Source: Vogesella aquatica (lineage in GTDB: Bacteria; Pseudomonadota; Gammaproteobacteria; Burkholderiales; Chromobacteriaceae). Taken from it: DNA of 64,000 nucleotides. The translations under genes and the position numbers were made by a program. The notes below the pieces were generated by a model. It worked only from the letters and a program-made list of their open reading frames with translations, made no database searches and was not told where the DNA came from. The DNA lies in contig NZ_JAQQLF010000002.1 of NCBI RefSeq assembly GCF_028548455.1, forward strand, positions 186,001 through 250,000. The letters are read 5' to 3'. Positions 1 through 10,276 of the stretch are shown here, one piece after another. The number at the start of each line of letters is the position of its first letter. Within the stretch, counting starts at the first letter, position 1.

Positions 1-633
1 GACTGCAGCGCCGATTTGCATTTCGATGCGGCCAACTTGCCGCAAGGTTGGCCGCAGGCGGCGCGCTGGGCGCTGTTTGGCGGCATCAGCCTGGCGCGGC
101 CGCCACTGGCTGGCCACCTGTTGGCACAGGCCAGGCTACTGAAGGCGGCGGGCGTGCGTATCGCCTACGACCCGAACTTCCGCGTGGCGATGGACGCCGG
201 CTACGACGACATGCTGCGCCAGATGGTGGCACTGGCGGATGTGGTGAAAGTATCGGACGAAGACCTGGCCGGCCTGTTCCGCCACGACGATCAGGCTGCC
301 GCGCTGGCGACCTTGCGGCAATGGAACCCGCAGGCCTGGGTGCTGTACACCCGTGGCGCGGCTGGCGCGCAGTTGTACGTGGGTGATACTGCCTGGCAGC
401 TGGCACCGCCTGCGGTAGCGGTGGTGGATACGGTAGGGGCGGGCGACGCCAGCATGGCCGGCTTGCTGGCCAGCCTGTGGCAAGCACCGCAGGCGATGCC
501 GGCACAGCATCTGGCGGCGGCGGTGGCCAGCGGCAGCGCCGCCTGTGGCATGGCGGGGGCGTCGATTCCCTTGCGTAGTGCGGTAGATGCCTTATGTCAG
601 CAAGAGCTGCCGCACGTGACGGTGATGGCGTGA
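1..633 (+). CDS. PfkB-family sugar kinase (fructokinase-like), 5' truncated by window edge
   Basis: The reading frame is open from base 1, so the gene begins before the window; about 210 C-terminal residues are present. The PfkB/ribokinase signature near the C-terminus is clear as DTVGAGDASMAG, which contains the catalytic Asp and the anion-hole GAGD. The segment AYDPNFR upstream is typical of fructokinase and 2-keto-3-deoxygluconate kinase. It would phosphorylate a free sugar with ATP in the cytosol. The substrate cannot be told from this half. It converges with mscL and shares a hairpin terminator with it. A pair of TTGGCCGCA-type motifs lies inverted near its start (27-56). Confidence 0.85.
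   Translation, partial: DCSADLHFDAANLPQGWPQAARWALFGGISLARPPLAGHLLAQARLLKAAGVRIAYDPNFRVAMDAGYDDMLRQMVALADVVKVSDEDLAGLFRHDDQAAALATLRQWNPQAWVLYTRGAAGAQLYVGDTAWQLAPPAVAVVDTVGAGDASMAGLLASLWQAPQAMPAQHLAAAVASGSAACGMAGASIPLRSAVDALCQQELPHVTVMA
27..56. repeat. Inverted pair of the TTGGCCGCA motif inside the sugar kinase gene
   Basis: TGCGGCCAA at 27-35 and TTGGCCGCA at 48-56 face each other, and inner bases TTGC/GCAA extend the pairing. This pair is inside coding sequence, unlike the other four inverted pairs in the window. Confidence 0.7.
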
Positions 634-689
634 TGCAGTAGTAAGCGCTGCCGTTTGCCCAGGCCGGCAATTGATGCGCCGAAAAGCAC

Positions 690-711
690 AAGGCCGCCTG
701 TGGGCGGCCTT
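690..711. terminator. Bidirectional hairpin between the sugar kinase gene and mscL
   Basis: AAGGCCGCC (690-698), loop TGTG, GGCGGCCTT (703-711). It sits between two convergent genes and could end both transcripts. The U-tract is short. Confidence 0.7.
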
Positions 712-737
712 GCTGTTGCCAGTGGCGCTGCTGGCGC

Positions 738-1202
738 TTAGTCCAGCTGCGAGGTGCAGCACGGGCAGCGCGTGGCTTTCACCGGGATGCTGGACAGGCA
801 GTAGCGGCATTCCTTGGTGGTGACCTCGGCCGGGGCATCGGCCACTTTTTCTTCGCGCTTCAGGCGGTTGATGACCTTTACCAGCATGAAGATGGCGAAG
901 GCCACGATGGTGAAGCTGACCAGGGCATTGATGAACAGGCCGATATTCAGGGTCACGGCACCGGCTTCCTTGGCGGCAGCAACAGACGCGTACGGGGCGG
1001 CCGCCTTGGCGCCTTCCTTCAGCACGACAAACAGGTTGGCGAAGTCGACATTACCTACCAGCAAGCCGATGGGCGGCATGATCACGTCGTCTACCAGCGA
1101 CTTGACGATAGCGCCGAAGGCACCACCGATCACCACACCGACCGCCAGGTCGATCACGTTGCCGCGCATGGCAAATTCGCGGAATTCTTTCAGTACGGAC
1201 AT
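738..1202 (-). CDS. mscL: Large-conductance mechanosensitive channel MscL
   Basis: The 154-residue protein opens with [20 protein letters not shown], the conserved amphipathic S1 helix and first membrane helix (about residues 15-45). A second membrane segment lies around 75-100. MscL forms a homopentameric inner-membrane pore that vents solutes on osmotic downshock. The C-terminus differs from the E. coli type: it ends in a cysteine-rich tail, with CRYC followed by CPCC about 11 residues later, that resembles a small zinc ribbon. The gene stands alone with about 220 bp of upstream non-coding DNA and faces the sugar kinase gene across a shared hairpin. Confidence 0.95.
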   Translation of the reverse strand: MSVLKEFREFAMRGNVIDLAVGVVIGGAFGAIVKSLVDDVIMPPIGLLVGNVDFANLFVVLKEGAKAAAPYASVAAAKEAGAVTLNIGLFINALVSFTIVAFAIFMLVKVINRLKREEKVADAPAEVTTKECRYCLSSIPVKATRCPCCTSQLD

Positions 1203-1373
1203 GTGTGCCCCCCTTTTGATTTTGTAATGAAGATTAACAAGCCGGATAAGTATCGAACGAAAATCGGAAAAACTGAAGCTTGGTACTTGATTTGATTATG
1301 TAGCATGCAAATGCAGCTGTGACTGTTTAGATTTAGCTTAACAACGGCGCGTCAGCACAGTCAGAAATGAAAA

Positions 1374-1392
1374 ACCCCGGCAGGGCCGGGGT
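1374..1392 (-). terminator. Rho-independent terminator of the lactate permease gene
   Basis: ACCCCGGC (1374-1381), loop AGG, GCCGGGGT (385-392 of the same kilobase, i.e. 1385-1392). On the minus strand the hairpin is followed by TTTTTCATTTC, giving a U-rich tail just after the permease stop. Confidence 0.85.
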
Positions 1393-1420
1393 CTCTGAGG
1401 CGATGTGCACCTTGTGCGGA

Positions 1421-3088
<1,668 letters not shown>

Positions 3089-3341
3089 GTTTGCTCTCCT
3101 AGTTGTGTCGGGTGGCGGGCACCGGCAATAAACCCTGGGGTCCGTCCGGTTTTACCGCGTCTGGCACGCACTGTAGCGGCAGGCAAATCGTGTGTCAGTT
3201 GGGGCTGCCCCTTGCGGGAAAACCCTTGCGGGATAACCCTTGTAGCGGTTTCTTGATTGTGATGGCCGGCGTCTGTGGCGGGAAACGGGAGCGGAAAGCA
3301 GGCAGAAGCGGGGTCTGCCGGACGTGCACCGGCAGGCAAGG

Positions 3342-3362
3342 TTGGCCGCAGCGTGCGGCCAA
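3342..3362. terminator. Hairpin made of two inverted TTGGCCGCA motifs downstream of lpxH
   Basis: GGTTGGCCGCA and TGCGGCCAACC are separated only by GCG, giving an 11-bp perfect stem that ends 6 bp before the minus-strand lpxH stop at 3370. It probably acts as an lpxH terminator, although it lacks a clear U-tract. Confidence 0.7.
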
Positions 3363-3369
3363 CCATGGC

Positions 3370-4095
3370 TTACAGTGACAGCGGGTGGGCGCTGAGGCCG
3401 TGTTCGTCCAGGCGCAGGTAGCCGCCGCGGCCGGCGTACCAGTCGGCGATGACCCAGCGCTGGCGGGTTTCACCGTTCAGCGCTTGCGTGTGGCAGGCAG
3501 GCCGGTGCGTGTGGCCGTGAATCAGCGTGGCGCCGGGGGAGGCGGCCAGCAGCGCTTCAATGGCGGCCGGGGTGACATCGCCCATCTCGTTCAGCCCTTC
3601 GTCCTGTTTCTTGGCCTGGCTCATACCGCGTATCTGCTGGGCGATGGCGTGGCGCTCGGCCAGTGGCTTTTGCAGGAAGGCGGCTTGCCAGGCTGGCTGG
3701 CGTACCATGGCGCGAAACTGCTGGTAGGCCGCGTCGTCGGTGCACTGGCCGTCGCCGTGCACCAGCACATAAGGTTGGCCGCAGGCCTGCAACAGATGGG
3801 GTTCGTCCAGCAGGGTGGCGCCGCTGGCGGCAGCAAAGCCGGCGCCCAGCAGAAAGTCGCGGTTGCCGCGCATCACGTAGAGCGGCGTGCGGGCGCTGAA
3901 TGCCTGCATGGCGGCCAGCATGTCTTGCGCAAACGGGTCGCTGTCGTCGTCGCCTACCCAGTACTCGAACAGGTCGCCCAGGATATACAGCGCGTCGATC
4001 TGCCCGCGCCAGCTCGCCAGCGTGCGGGTAAACAGCTGCCCCAGCCAGGGCTCGCCCGGGTGCAGGTGCAGGTCGGATATGAAGTGTATGGCCAT
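3370..4095 (-). CDS. lpxH: UDP-2,3-diacylglucosamine diphosphatase LpxH
   Basis: The 241-residue protein carries the calcineurin-like metallophosphoesterase motifs in order: SDLHL near the N-terminus, GDLFEYWVGDD around residue 41, MRGNRDF around 76, HGDGQ around 114 and HGHTHRP around 193. LpxH hydrolyses UDP-2,3-diacylglucosamine to lipid X plus UMP, the fourth step of lipid A synthesis at the inner membrane. It lies downstream of two cyclophilin genes, the same general order as in several proteobacteria, but a hairpin separates it from ppiB. The length fits E. coli LpxH (240). Confidence 0.95.
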   Translation of the reverse strand: MAIHFISDLHLHPGEPWLGQLFTRTLASWRGQIDALYILGDLFEYWVGDDDSDPFAQDMLAAMQAFSARTPLYVMRGNRDFLLGAGFAAASGATLLDEPHLLQACGQPYVLVHGDGQCTDDAAYQQFRAMVRQPAWQAAFLQKPLAERHAIAQQIRGMSQAKKQDEGLNEMGDVTPAAIEALLAASPGATLIHGHTHRPACHTQALNGETRQRWVIADWYAGRGGYLRLDEHGLSAHPLSL

Positions 4096-4112
4096 GTGTC
4101 AGTCATGAAAAA

Positions 4113-4131
4113 AGGCCGCACGAGGCGGCCT
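4113..4131 (-). terminator. Terminator between ppiB and lpxH
   Basis: AGGCCGC (4113-4119) and GCGGCCT (4125-4131) form a stem. On the minus strand it is followed by TTTTTTCATG, so it would end or attenuate the cyclophilin transcript before lpxH. The run of T overlaps the region just before the lpxH start. Confidence 0.75.
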
Positions 4132-4143
4132 GTGCAGGGCGGC

Positions 4144-4641
4144 TTAGCCCTGGGTGATTTCTGCTTTTTCGATGATCACTGCCTCGGATGGTACGTCCTG
4201 GTGGCCACCTTTGCGGCCGGTGGCCACGGTCTTGATGCGGTCAACCACGTCCTGGCCCTGTACCACCTGGCCGAATACGCAGTAACCCCAGCCTTGCATG
4301 GTTTCGCTGCGGAAATCCAGGAAGTCGTTATCGGACACGTTGATGAAGAACTGGGCGCTGGCCGAGTGCGGGTCCGGGGTGCGGGCCATGGCAATAGTGT
4401 AGGTCTTGTTGGACAGGCCGTTGTTGGCTTCGTTTTCGATGGTGTCGCGGGTGTCTTTTTGCTGCATGTCGGCAGTAAAGCCGCCGCCCTGGATCATGAA
4501 ACCGTTGATGACGCGGTGAAAGATGGTGCCATCATAGTGGCCGTCGATTACGTACTGCTCGAAGTTGGCCGCAGTTTTCGGGGCTTTGTCGGCAAACAGT
4601 TCCAGAACGATGTCACCGTGGTTGGTCGTCAGCTTGATCAT
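4144..4641 (-). CDS. ppiB: Cytosolic peptidyl-prolyl cis-trans isomerase (cyclophilin)
   Basis: The 165-residue protein has no signal peptide and begins [16 protein letters not shown]. The cyclophilin active-site elements [15 protein letters not shown] (about residues 41-55) and [10 protein letters not shown] (about 97-106) are intact, as is the C-terminal [17 protein letters not shown]. It catalyses proline isomerisation in the cytosol. It lies 17 bp downstream of a second, exported cyclophilin on the same strand, so the pair are probably co-transcribed paralogues. Confidence 0.93.
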   Translation of the reverse strand: MIKLTTNHGDIVLELFADKAPKTAANFEQYVIDGHYDGTIFHRVINGFMIQGGGFTADMQQKDTRDTIENEANNGLSNKTYTIAMARTPDPHSASAQFFINVSDNDFLDFRSETMQGWGYCVFGQVVQGQDVVDRIKTVATGRKGGHQDVPSEAVIIEKAEITQG

Positions 4642-4658
4642 GTTGTTTATCCTTGCTA

Positions 4659-5222
4659 TCAGGGTTTATAGGTGGCTTTGGTGATAACGACAGGCTCGAT
4701 AGGCACATCCTGCATGCCACCTATCATGGCGGTGCGGGCTTTGGAAATGCGGTTTACCACATCCATGCCGGCCGTTACCTTGCCAAATACGGCATAACCC
4801 CAGCCTTGCGGGGTTTTGCTGCGGTAATCGAGAAAATCATTGTTCACCAGATTGATGAAAAACTGTGCGGTGGCAGAATTCGGGTCGTTGGTGCGCGCCA
4901 TGGCAATGCTGCCGATCACGTTTTTCAGGCCGTTGTCGGCTTCGTTGGCGATAGGGCTGCGGGTGGGCTTTTGCGCCAGCTCGCCATCCTTGATGGCAAA
5001 GCCGCCACCCTGGATCATGAAGCCGTCAATCACACGGTGAAACAGGGTGCCGTTGTAGTGGCCGGCTTTGACGTAGGCGACAAAGTTGTCTACCGATTTG
5101 GGCGCACGCGCGGCGTCCAGCTCGATGGTAATCAGGCCTTTGTTGGTAGCCAGTTCCACAGTAGGGGCTGCCAGTGCCGACAGCGGCAGCAGCATCAGCA
5201 GGGAGCACAGCAGTTTTTTCAT
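4659..5222 (-). CDS. ppiA: Periplasmic peptidyl-prolyl cis-trans isomerase (cyclophilin)
   Basis: The 187-residue protein starts with the signal peptide [19 protein letters not shown], with predicted cleavage after ALA. The cyclophilin core follows: [15 protein letters not shown] and [18 protein letters not shown]. It is the exported partner of the cytosolic cyclophilin 17 bp downstream and would help fold periplasmic and outer-membrane proteins. Members of this family are usually PpiA/RotA. Confidence 0.9.
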   Translation of the reverse strand: MKKLLCSLLMLLPLSALAAPTVELATNKGLITIELDAARAPKSVDNFVAYVKAGHYNGTLFHRVIDGFMIQGGGFAIKDGELAQKPTRSPIANEADNGLKNVIGSIAMARTNDPNSATAQFFINLVNNDFLDYRSKTPQGWGYAVFGKVTAGMDVVNRISKARTAMIGGMQDVPIEPVVITKATYKP

Positions 5223-5332
5223 GATGAACTAGAGTCCTAGAGTGCGGGCGGCTGGCAGTTTATCACGCCGGCCAGCATGCGGTAGATTGCGCAAGGTCAG
5301 GGCAGCTTTCTAAATTAAAAGTGTAAGCTGGC

Positions 5333-5359
5333 TCAAGATTTCTATTTGATGTCCGATAA
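5333..5359 (+). promoter_or_regulatory. Sigma-28 (FliA)-type promoter for flgP-flgT
   Basis: TCAAGATT at 5333-5340 matches six of eight bases of the -35 element TAAAGTTT. It is exactly 11 nt from TCCGATAA at 5352-5359, which matches seven of eight bases of the -10 element GCCGATAA. The predicted transcript starts near 5366, about 40 nt before the flgP ATG. The consensus is the enterobacterial one. Confidence 0.65.
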
Positions 5360-5405
5360 GCCGATGTGGCTATAAAATGATTTGGATACTCGGCGGAGCG
5401 AAATA

Positions 5406-6140
5406 ATGAAGAATATCACCCGAATGATTCCCGGCTTGCTGGCCATGACCGTGCTGTCGGCCTGCGCCTCTGCGCCTGCGGCCAACACTGCGGGTGAGGG
5501 CTGGTCTGTGGTGGCGGTAGCGCCGGCCGCTGCCGATGCGCACGGTGCGGTGACTACTGCGCCGGCGGTGGGCGGCAGCCACGAGCAGCCAGGTATTTCG
5601 CGTCAGCCGGTTATGTCTCCGGGCGGGGTAATGATGGGTGGAGCCTATGCCGGCCCGCTGGCGGACCCGCCGGTAGAGCATAAGCAAGAGGCGTTCAATG
5701 CCCTGCGCATCCGCGTGGTGGGCTATGGTGCGCCGCCAAACAGCAAAGAGCTGTCGCCGGTGCAGCGCCGTCTGCTGGCCATGCGCGCCTCGCAGCTGGA
5801 TGCCTATCGTGCCGTGGCCGAGCAGGTACAGGGCTTCAAACTGTCCGGCAGCAGCTCGGTGGGTAATCTGGTCACGGTCAACGACACCTTCCGTGTGTAC
5901 GTGGATGCCTATCTGCGCGGCGTGCGTTTGCTGTCTACCGAGTTCAAGGCCGATGGCAGCAGCGAAACCATTGCCGAAGTGGTACTGGATGAAGGCTTCT
6001 TCAAAGCGTATCGTACCGCTTTGGTCAGCGCGGGCGATGTGGCCGCTGCAGCGCGGGTGATGCCCGCCGCAGACGGCAGCAAGCTGGGTTGTACTGATAG
6101 TGGCTGTGTATACGGCGGGGATTTCTACGTTTCGCACTAG
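5406..6140 (+). CDS. flgP: FlgP-like outer-membrane lipoprotein (LPP20 family)
   Basis: I chose the ATG at 5406 because GGCGGAGCG lies just upstream and it gives a proper lipoprotein signal, MKNITRMIPGLLAMTVLSAC, with lipobox LSAC. The frame could also start at 5382. The 244-residue product has a low-complexity Ala/Gly-rich linker and then an LPP20-type domain (about residues 95-215) including RLLAMRASQLDAYRAVAEQV. In Vibrio and Campylobacter, FlgP forms an outer-membrane-associated disk or ring around the flagellar basal body. The next gene is flgT, three bases after the stop, which supports the flagellar reading. A sigma-28-like promoter precedes it. Confidence 0.8.
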   Translation: MKNITRMIPGLLAMTVLSACASAPAANTAGEGWSVVAVAPAAADAHGAVTTAPAVGGSHEQPGISRQPVMSPGGVMMGGAYAGPLADPPVEHKQEAFNALRIRVVGYGAPPNSKELSPVQRRLLAMRASQLDAYRAVAEQVQGFKLSGSSSVGNLVTVNDTFRVYVDAYLRGVRLLSTEFKADGSSETIAEVVLDEGFFKAYRTALVSAGDVAAAARVMPAADGSKLGCTDSGCVYGGDFYVSH

Positions 6141-6143
6141 GAC

Positions 6144-7424
6144 ATGATGCGACCATCCATTCTGTTACGCGCCGCCTGCTGGGCGGCGTTTGTTTTCGCG
6201 CTACCGGGCGCGCAGGCCGAGGTATACCAGGCCGAGGGCGTCGCTTCGCTGGAAGCTGGCCGCGTGGCCGCGCGCGAGGCGGCCATCGGCGATGCCCTGC
6301 GCCAGATTGCCATTACCCACCGTGGCGGCATGCTGGCGTCCAGCCAGGTTGTGGCTGGCCTGCAAACGGCGGAAAGCATGATGCTGGGGCCGTTGAGCTT
6401 GCCGGGTAAAACACGCGTCTTGTCCGAGACCCTGCGCGATGGCCTGTTGCTGGTGCGGGTAGAGCACGATACCGATGCCGCCGACGGCGAGCAGAAGGCC
6501 GATGCCTGCCAGCGCGCTGCCATGCCGCCAGGGCGCTTTCTGGCGCGCCGTATCGTTACCAGCTATTTCCAGCTGGAGCGGCCGGCTGACGCCAGCGATC
6601 TGGGCAGTATTGCCACCTGGTTTCCGGGCGAGCTGGTAAGGCTGTTCAACCTGCGCCGAGAAACCCAGGCGCTCTACGCCGGTGGCATGTCTGTTTTTCC
6701 TGGCGGGCGTATGCAGGAAGCCACGGCAGCTGCCGAAACAGTGCGCGAAATCGGCCGCCGCGAGGGGGCGCAGTTTGTGCTGGCCGGGCGCATTATCGAT
6801 ACCGCGGTCACCCGCCGCGAGCCCCGTGTCGGCGTGTTTGGCAGTGGCGCTGCCAGCGGGCAGGGCACGTACTATACCGGGCCGCTGGCAGGCTTGCTGG
6901 GCATGTCGGTGCGCAACGTGCCGGTCGAGCGCCGTTTCGAGATCGAATACTGGCTGTACGACACCCTCAGTGGCGGTGTCTTGCTGCGCGACAGCTTGCG
7001 CCGTGTGGCGCGCGGAGACGTTCACACGCAGTCCAGCCGCGTGTTTAACGTTGATGCCATGGCGCAGTCGGAGTACGGGCAGGCCATGGGTCAGGTGCTG
7101 GAAGAAGTCGCCGCCAAGGTGTCCGGTGCGGTGCAGTGCCTGCCGTTTGCCACGCGCGTAGCCCGAGTAGAGGGCGACAAGGTGTATCTGTCCGCTGGTG
7201 CGCTGGATGGCCTGGCCGTGCGCGACCGCCTGGTAGTGTACAAACCGCGCCCGGCTACCGAGATCCGCCGTATCGATGGCGAGGTGCTGGGGGTGCCCGA
7301 ACTGCAGCTGGGCGATGTGGAAATCGAGCAGGTACAACCCCGCTTTGCCGTGGCCCGTTTGCGTAACGGAAAACTGAAAGTGGACGTAGGTGATTGGGTA
7401 AGGTTCCCGGTTTTGCCTAAATAA
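6144..7424 (+). CDS. flgT: Flagellar H-ring assembly protein FlgT
   Basis: The 426-residue protein begins with a signal peptide ending at GAQA and then EVYQAEGVASLEAGRVAAREAAIGDALRQI, the FlgT N-terminal domain pattern. A middle domain (about 125-310) and a C-terminal domain with SH3-like repeats (about 340-425, for example KVYLSAGALDGLAVRDRLVVY) follow. In Vibrio FlgT builds the H ring around the LP ring and supports stator and ring assembly. It lies directly after flgP and presumably shares its promoter. The usual flgO neighbour is missing here. Confidence 0.82.
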   Translation: MMRPSILLRAACWAAFVFALPGAQAEVYQAEGVASLEAGRVAAREAAIGDALRQIAITHRGGMLASSQVVAGLQTAESMMLGPLSLPGKTRVLSETLRDGLLLVRVEHDTDAADGEQKADACQRAAMPPGRFLARRIVTSYFQLERPADASDLGSIATWFPGELVRLFNLRRETQALYAGGMSVFPGGRMQEATAAAETVREIGRREGAQFVLAGRIIDTAVTRREPRVGVFGSGAASGQGTYYTGPLAGLLGMSVRNVPVERRFEIEYWLYDTLSGGVLLRDSLRRVARGDVHTQSSRVFNVDAMAQSEYGQAMGQVLEEVAAKVSGAVQCLPFATRVARVEGDKVYLSAGALDGLAVRDRLVVYKPRPATEIRRIDGEVLGVPELQLGDVEIEQVQPRFAVARLRNGKLKVDVGDWVRFPVLPK

Positions 7425-7444
7425 TGCTGAAATGCGAAATGGTG

Positions 7445-7474
7445 TTGATAATGGTTCTCTTCACTGTTTATACT
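7445..7474 (+). promoter_or_regulatory. Promoter with overlapping Fur-box-like site upstream of the iron importer
   Basis: TTGATA (7445-7450) and TATACT (7469-7474) are separated by 18 nt. A Fur-like sequence beginning GATAATGGT at 7447 matches 12 of 19 positions of the classic Fur box and overlaps the -35 element, the position expected for repression by Fe-Fur. Confidence 0.55.
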
Positions 7475-7529
7475 CGGCCCCCATGTTGATACACCTTGCC
7501 CTTGCCGGGCAATGCACAAGGAGTGGGTC

Positions 7530-8522
7530 ATGAAGAAACAAGTAATATTGGCTGCAGTACTGGCAGCGTTCAGTGGTGTGGCCATGGCCGAAGAAGTCAC
7601 GCTGTACACCGCGCGTGCCGAGCAGCTGATCAAGCCGATTCTGGAAGCCTACGAGAAAGAAACCGGCGTGAAGGTGAATGTAGTCAGCGGCGGCGAAGGC
7701 CCGCTGATGGAACGCCTGAAAGCGGAAGGCACCAATACCCCGGCCGATATTTTCATGACTGTAGACGCCGGCAACCTGTGGCAAGCCAGCAATATGGGCC
7801 TGTTCCAGCCGGTAAAATCGGCTGCGCTGACGGCCAACATTCCGCCCAACCTGCGTGACCCGGCGGGTAACTGGTTCGGCCTGTCCGTACGTGCCCGTAC
7901 CATTTTCTTCAACAAGAAAACCGTGAAGCCGGAGCAGCTGTCCAGCTACGAAGACCTGGCCGACGCCAAGTGGAAAGGCCGCCTGTGCCTGCGTACTTCC
8001 AAGAAGGTGTATAACCAGTCGCTGGTGGGTACCATGATCGCCGACAAAGGCGTGGCCGCTACCGAAAAAGTGGTCAAAGGCTGGGTAGACAACCTGGCTG
8101 CGCCGGTATTTGCGGACGACACCAAGATGCTGGAAGCCATCGACGCTGGCCAGTGTGACGTGGGCATCGCCAACACCTACTACTACGGCCGCCTGCTGAA
8201 GAAGAGCCCGAACCTGCAAGTGGGCATTTTCTGGGCCAACCAGAAGCAGAACGGCGTACACGTTAACGTGTCCGGCGCCGGTGTGACCAAGCACGCCAAG
8301 AACCCGAAAGGTGCAGTAAAGCTGCTGGAATGGCTGTCGTCCGAAAAAGCGCAGAAGCTGTACGCCGATATCGACATGGAGTTCTCGGCCAACCCGAAAG
8401 TGAAAGCCAATGCCACCGTGGCATCGTGGGGCAGCTTCAAGTCTGACCTGATCAACGTATCCGAAGCCGGCGCCAAGCAGGCTGAGGCGGTGAAGCTGAT
8501 GGACCGCATGGGCTACAAGTAA
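7530..8522 (+). CDS. Iron(III) ABC transporter periplasmic binding protein (FbpA/AfuA type)
   Basis: The ATG at 7530 is preferred over 7512: it has AAGGAGTGG in front and gives a clean signal peptide [20 protein letters not shown]. The mature protein starts [26 protein letters not shown], as in ferric-binding proteins. The C-terminal half has NTYYYGR, the tyrosine pair used for Fe(III) coordination in this family. The 330-residue product is the standard size. It delivers ferric iron to the permease and ATPase encoded next. A hairpin after the stop should give it higher expression than the membrane components. The upstream Fur-like box suggests iron repression. Confidence 0.9.
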   Translation: MKKQVILAAVLAAFSGVAMAEEVTLYTARAEQLIKPILEAYEKETGVKVNVVSGGEGPLMERLKAEGTNTPADIFMTVDAGNLWQASNMGLFQPVKSAALTANIPPNLRDPAGNWFGLSVRARTIFFNKKTVKPEQLSSYEDLADAKWKGRLCLRTSKKVYNQSLVGTMIADKGVAATEKVVKGWVDNLAAPVFADDTKMLEAIDAGQCDVGIANTYYYGRLLKKSPNLQVGIFWANQKQNGVHVNVSGAGVTKHAKNPKGAVKLLEWLSSEKAQKLYADIDMEFSANPKVKANATVASWGSFKSDLINVSEAGAKQAEAVKLMDRMGYK

Positions 8523-8554
8523 GCCTGAACCTGCCGGTAGATGGCAGATAGGCG

Positions 8555-8572
8555 GGGGCGCTGCGGCGCCCC
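8555..8572 (+). terminator. Attenuator-type hairpin between the binding-protein and permease genes
   Basis: GGGGCGC (8555-8561), loop TGCG, GCGCCCC (8566-8572), followed by TGTTTTCTT. It lies 32 nt after the binding-protein stop, inside the iron importer operon, and would let only part of the transcription continue. Confidence 0.75.
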
Positions 8573-8665
8573 TGTTTTCTTGTGGTTCCCTTTTTCTGCT
8601 GCGCTGTCTTTTCTTCATGGCGCAGCTGCAACGATAATGCTTCCTTTTCTTGCCCTTTTATTGCC

Positions 8666-10276
8666 ATGAGCCGCCTGCACACGCTTGTGATCCCTTGGCT
8701 ACTGGCCTGCCTGATTGCCCTGTGCACCATCGTGCCGCTGGGCGTGGTGATGTTGTCTGCCCTGACGCCAGACCCGGCCATCTGGTCGCACCTGATCGAA
8801 TTCACGCTGCCCGAGCTGTTCAAGAACACCGCCATCATGTTGCTGGGGGTGGGTGCCGGTGTGCTGTTGCTGGGCGTCAGCCTGGCCTGGCTGGTGGCGG
8901 TGTACGACTTTCCCGGCCGCCGTATCTTCAACTGGGCGCTGATGCTACCGCTGGCGATGCCGGCCTACGTGATGGCTTTTGCCCAGGTGGGGTTGCTGGA
9001 ATTTACCGGCCCGGTGCAGACCTGGCTGCGGCCGCACTTCGACACGATGCGCTGGTTTCCCGAGATCCGCAGCAGCTGGGGCCTGGTGCTGGTGATGTCG
9101 CTGGCCTTTTACCCCTATGTTTACCTGCTTAGCCGCAATGCTTTTGCCACCATGGGCCGCCGTGCGCTGGAAGTGGGGCAGAGCCTGGGCTTGTCGCGCA
9201 GCCAGGGTTTCTGGCGCATCGCCCTGCCCATGGCGCGGCCGTGGATTGCCGGCGGGCTGATTCTGGTGGTGATGGAAAGCCTGGCCGACTTTGGTACCGT
9301 GGCGGTGTTCAATTACGACACCTTTACCAGTGCCATCTACAAGGCCTGGTTTGCGCTGTTTTCGCTGGATACCGCCAAGCAGATCGCCTCGTTGCTGGTG
9401 ATGCTGGTGTTTGTGGTGCTGGTGCTGGAGCAGCGCAGCCGTGGCCGCCGCGCCTATGCCCAGGCCGGGCGTGCCGCACCGCAGCCCCGCTTGCCGCTGC
9501 CAGGCTGGCGCGGCTGGGTGGCCACGTTGGCCGCAGGCAGCGCGCTGCTGCTGGCTTTTGTCATTCCCATGTTGCAGCTGGTGTATTGGGCGTCGCTGGA
9601 TTTTGCCAACCAGTTCAGCAGTGATTTCCTGGGCTACGCCTGGCGTTCGGTCAGCCTGTCGCTGATCGCCGCCGTGCTGGTTACCGCTATTGCGCTGGTA
9701 CTGGCCTACCTGGTGCGGCGCCAGGGCAGCCAGGCCATGCGCAACCTGGCGCGGGTGGCCACCATGGGCTACGCCATCCCCGGTACCGTGCTGGCGGTGG
9801 GGGTGTTTGTGCCGGTGGCGTGGCTGGATAACCAGATCATTGCCGCCATGGGCTGGCAGGGCGAAGTGACGGCGGTGCTGAAAGGTACGCTGCTGGCCAT
9901 GCTGCTGGCTTTTGTCGCGCGCTTTCTGGCGGTGGCGTACTCGTCGGTAGACACCGCCATGAACCGCATTACCCGCAGCCACGACGAGGCGGCGCGTAAT
10001 CTGGGTTATTCGGGCTGGGCGCTGCTGCGCAGGGTGTATCTGCCGCTGTTGTCCGGCGGCCTGTTTACTGGCGTACTGATGGTGTTTGTCGATGTGATGA
10101 AAGAGATGCCCATCACCCTGATGACCCGGCCTTTCGGCTGGGACACCTTGTCGGTACGTGTTTACAACATGACAGCCGAGGGCATGTGGGACCAGGCAGC
10201 GCTGCCGGCCATTGCCATCGTGCTGGTGGGGCTGATTCCCACCATCCTGCTGTCGCGCCAACGGGATGTTGCCTGA
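8666..10276 (+). CDS. Iron(III) ABC transporter permease (FbpB/AfuB type)
   Basis: I took the ATG at 8666 (MSRLHTLVIPWLLACL) because the 28 upstream residues of the open frame are not membrane-like. The 536-residue protein is a fused double permease: two homologous halves, each with about six membrane helices and an EAA loop, seen as EVGQSLGLSRSQGFWRIALP in the first half and EAARNLGYSGWALLRRVYLP in the second. This two-in-one layout is normal for FbpB. Its stop overlaps the start of the ATPase gene. Confidence 0.9.
   Translation: MSRLHTLVIPWLLACLIALCTIVPLGVVMLSALTPDPAIWSHLIEFTLPELFKNTAIMLLGVGAGVLLLGVSLAWLVAVYDFPGRRIFNWALMLPLAMPAYVMAFAQVGLLEFTGPVQTWLRPHFDTMRWFPEIRSSWGLVLVMSLAFYPYVYLLSRNAFATMGRRALEVGQSLGLSRSQGFWRIALPMARPWIAGGLILVVMESLADFGTVAVFNYDTFTSAIYKAWFALFSLDTAKQIASLLVMLVFVVLVLEQRSRGRRAYAQAGRAAPQPRLPLPGWRGWVATLAAGSALLLAFVIPMLQLVYWASLDFANQFSSDFLGYAWRSVSLSLIAAVLVTAIALVLAYLVRRQGSQAMRNLARVATMGYAIPGTVLAVGVFVPVAWLDNQIIAAMGWQGEVTAVLKGTLLAMLLAFVARFLAVAYSSVDTAMNRITRSHDEAARNLGYSGWALLRRVYLPLLSGGLFTGVLMVFVDVMKEMPITLMTRPFGWDTLSVRVYNMTAEGMWDQAALPAIAIVLVGLIPTILLSRQRDVA

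Noticed and set aside
3385-4671. Plus-strand open frame of 428 codons opposite lpxH and ppiB
   Set aside because: Antisense shadow of two well-identified genes; no family features.
5382-5405. Start of flgP at 5382
   Set aside because: It would place eight charged residues before the lipoprotein signal; ATG 5406 has the ribosome site and a normal signal peptide.
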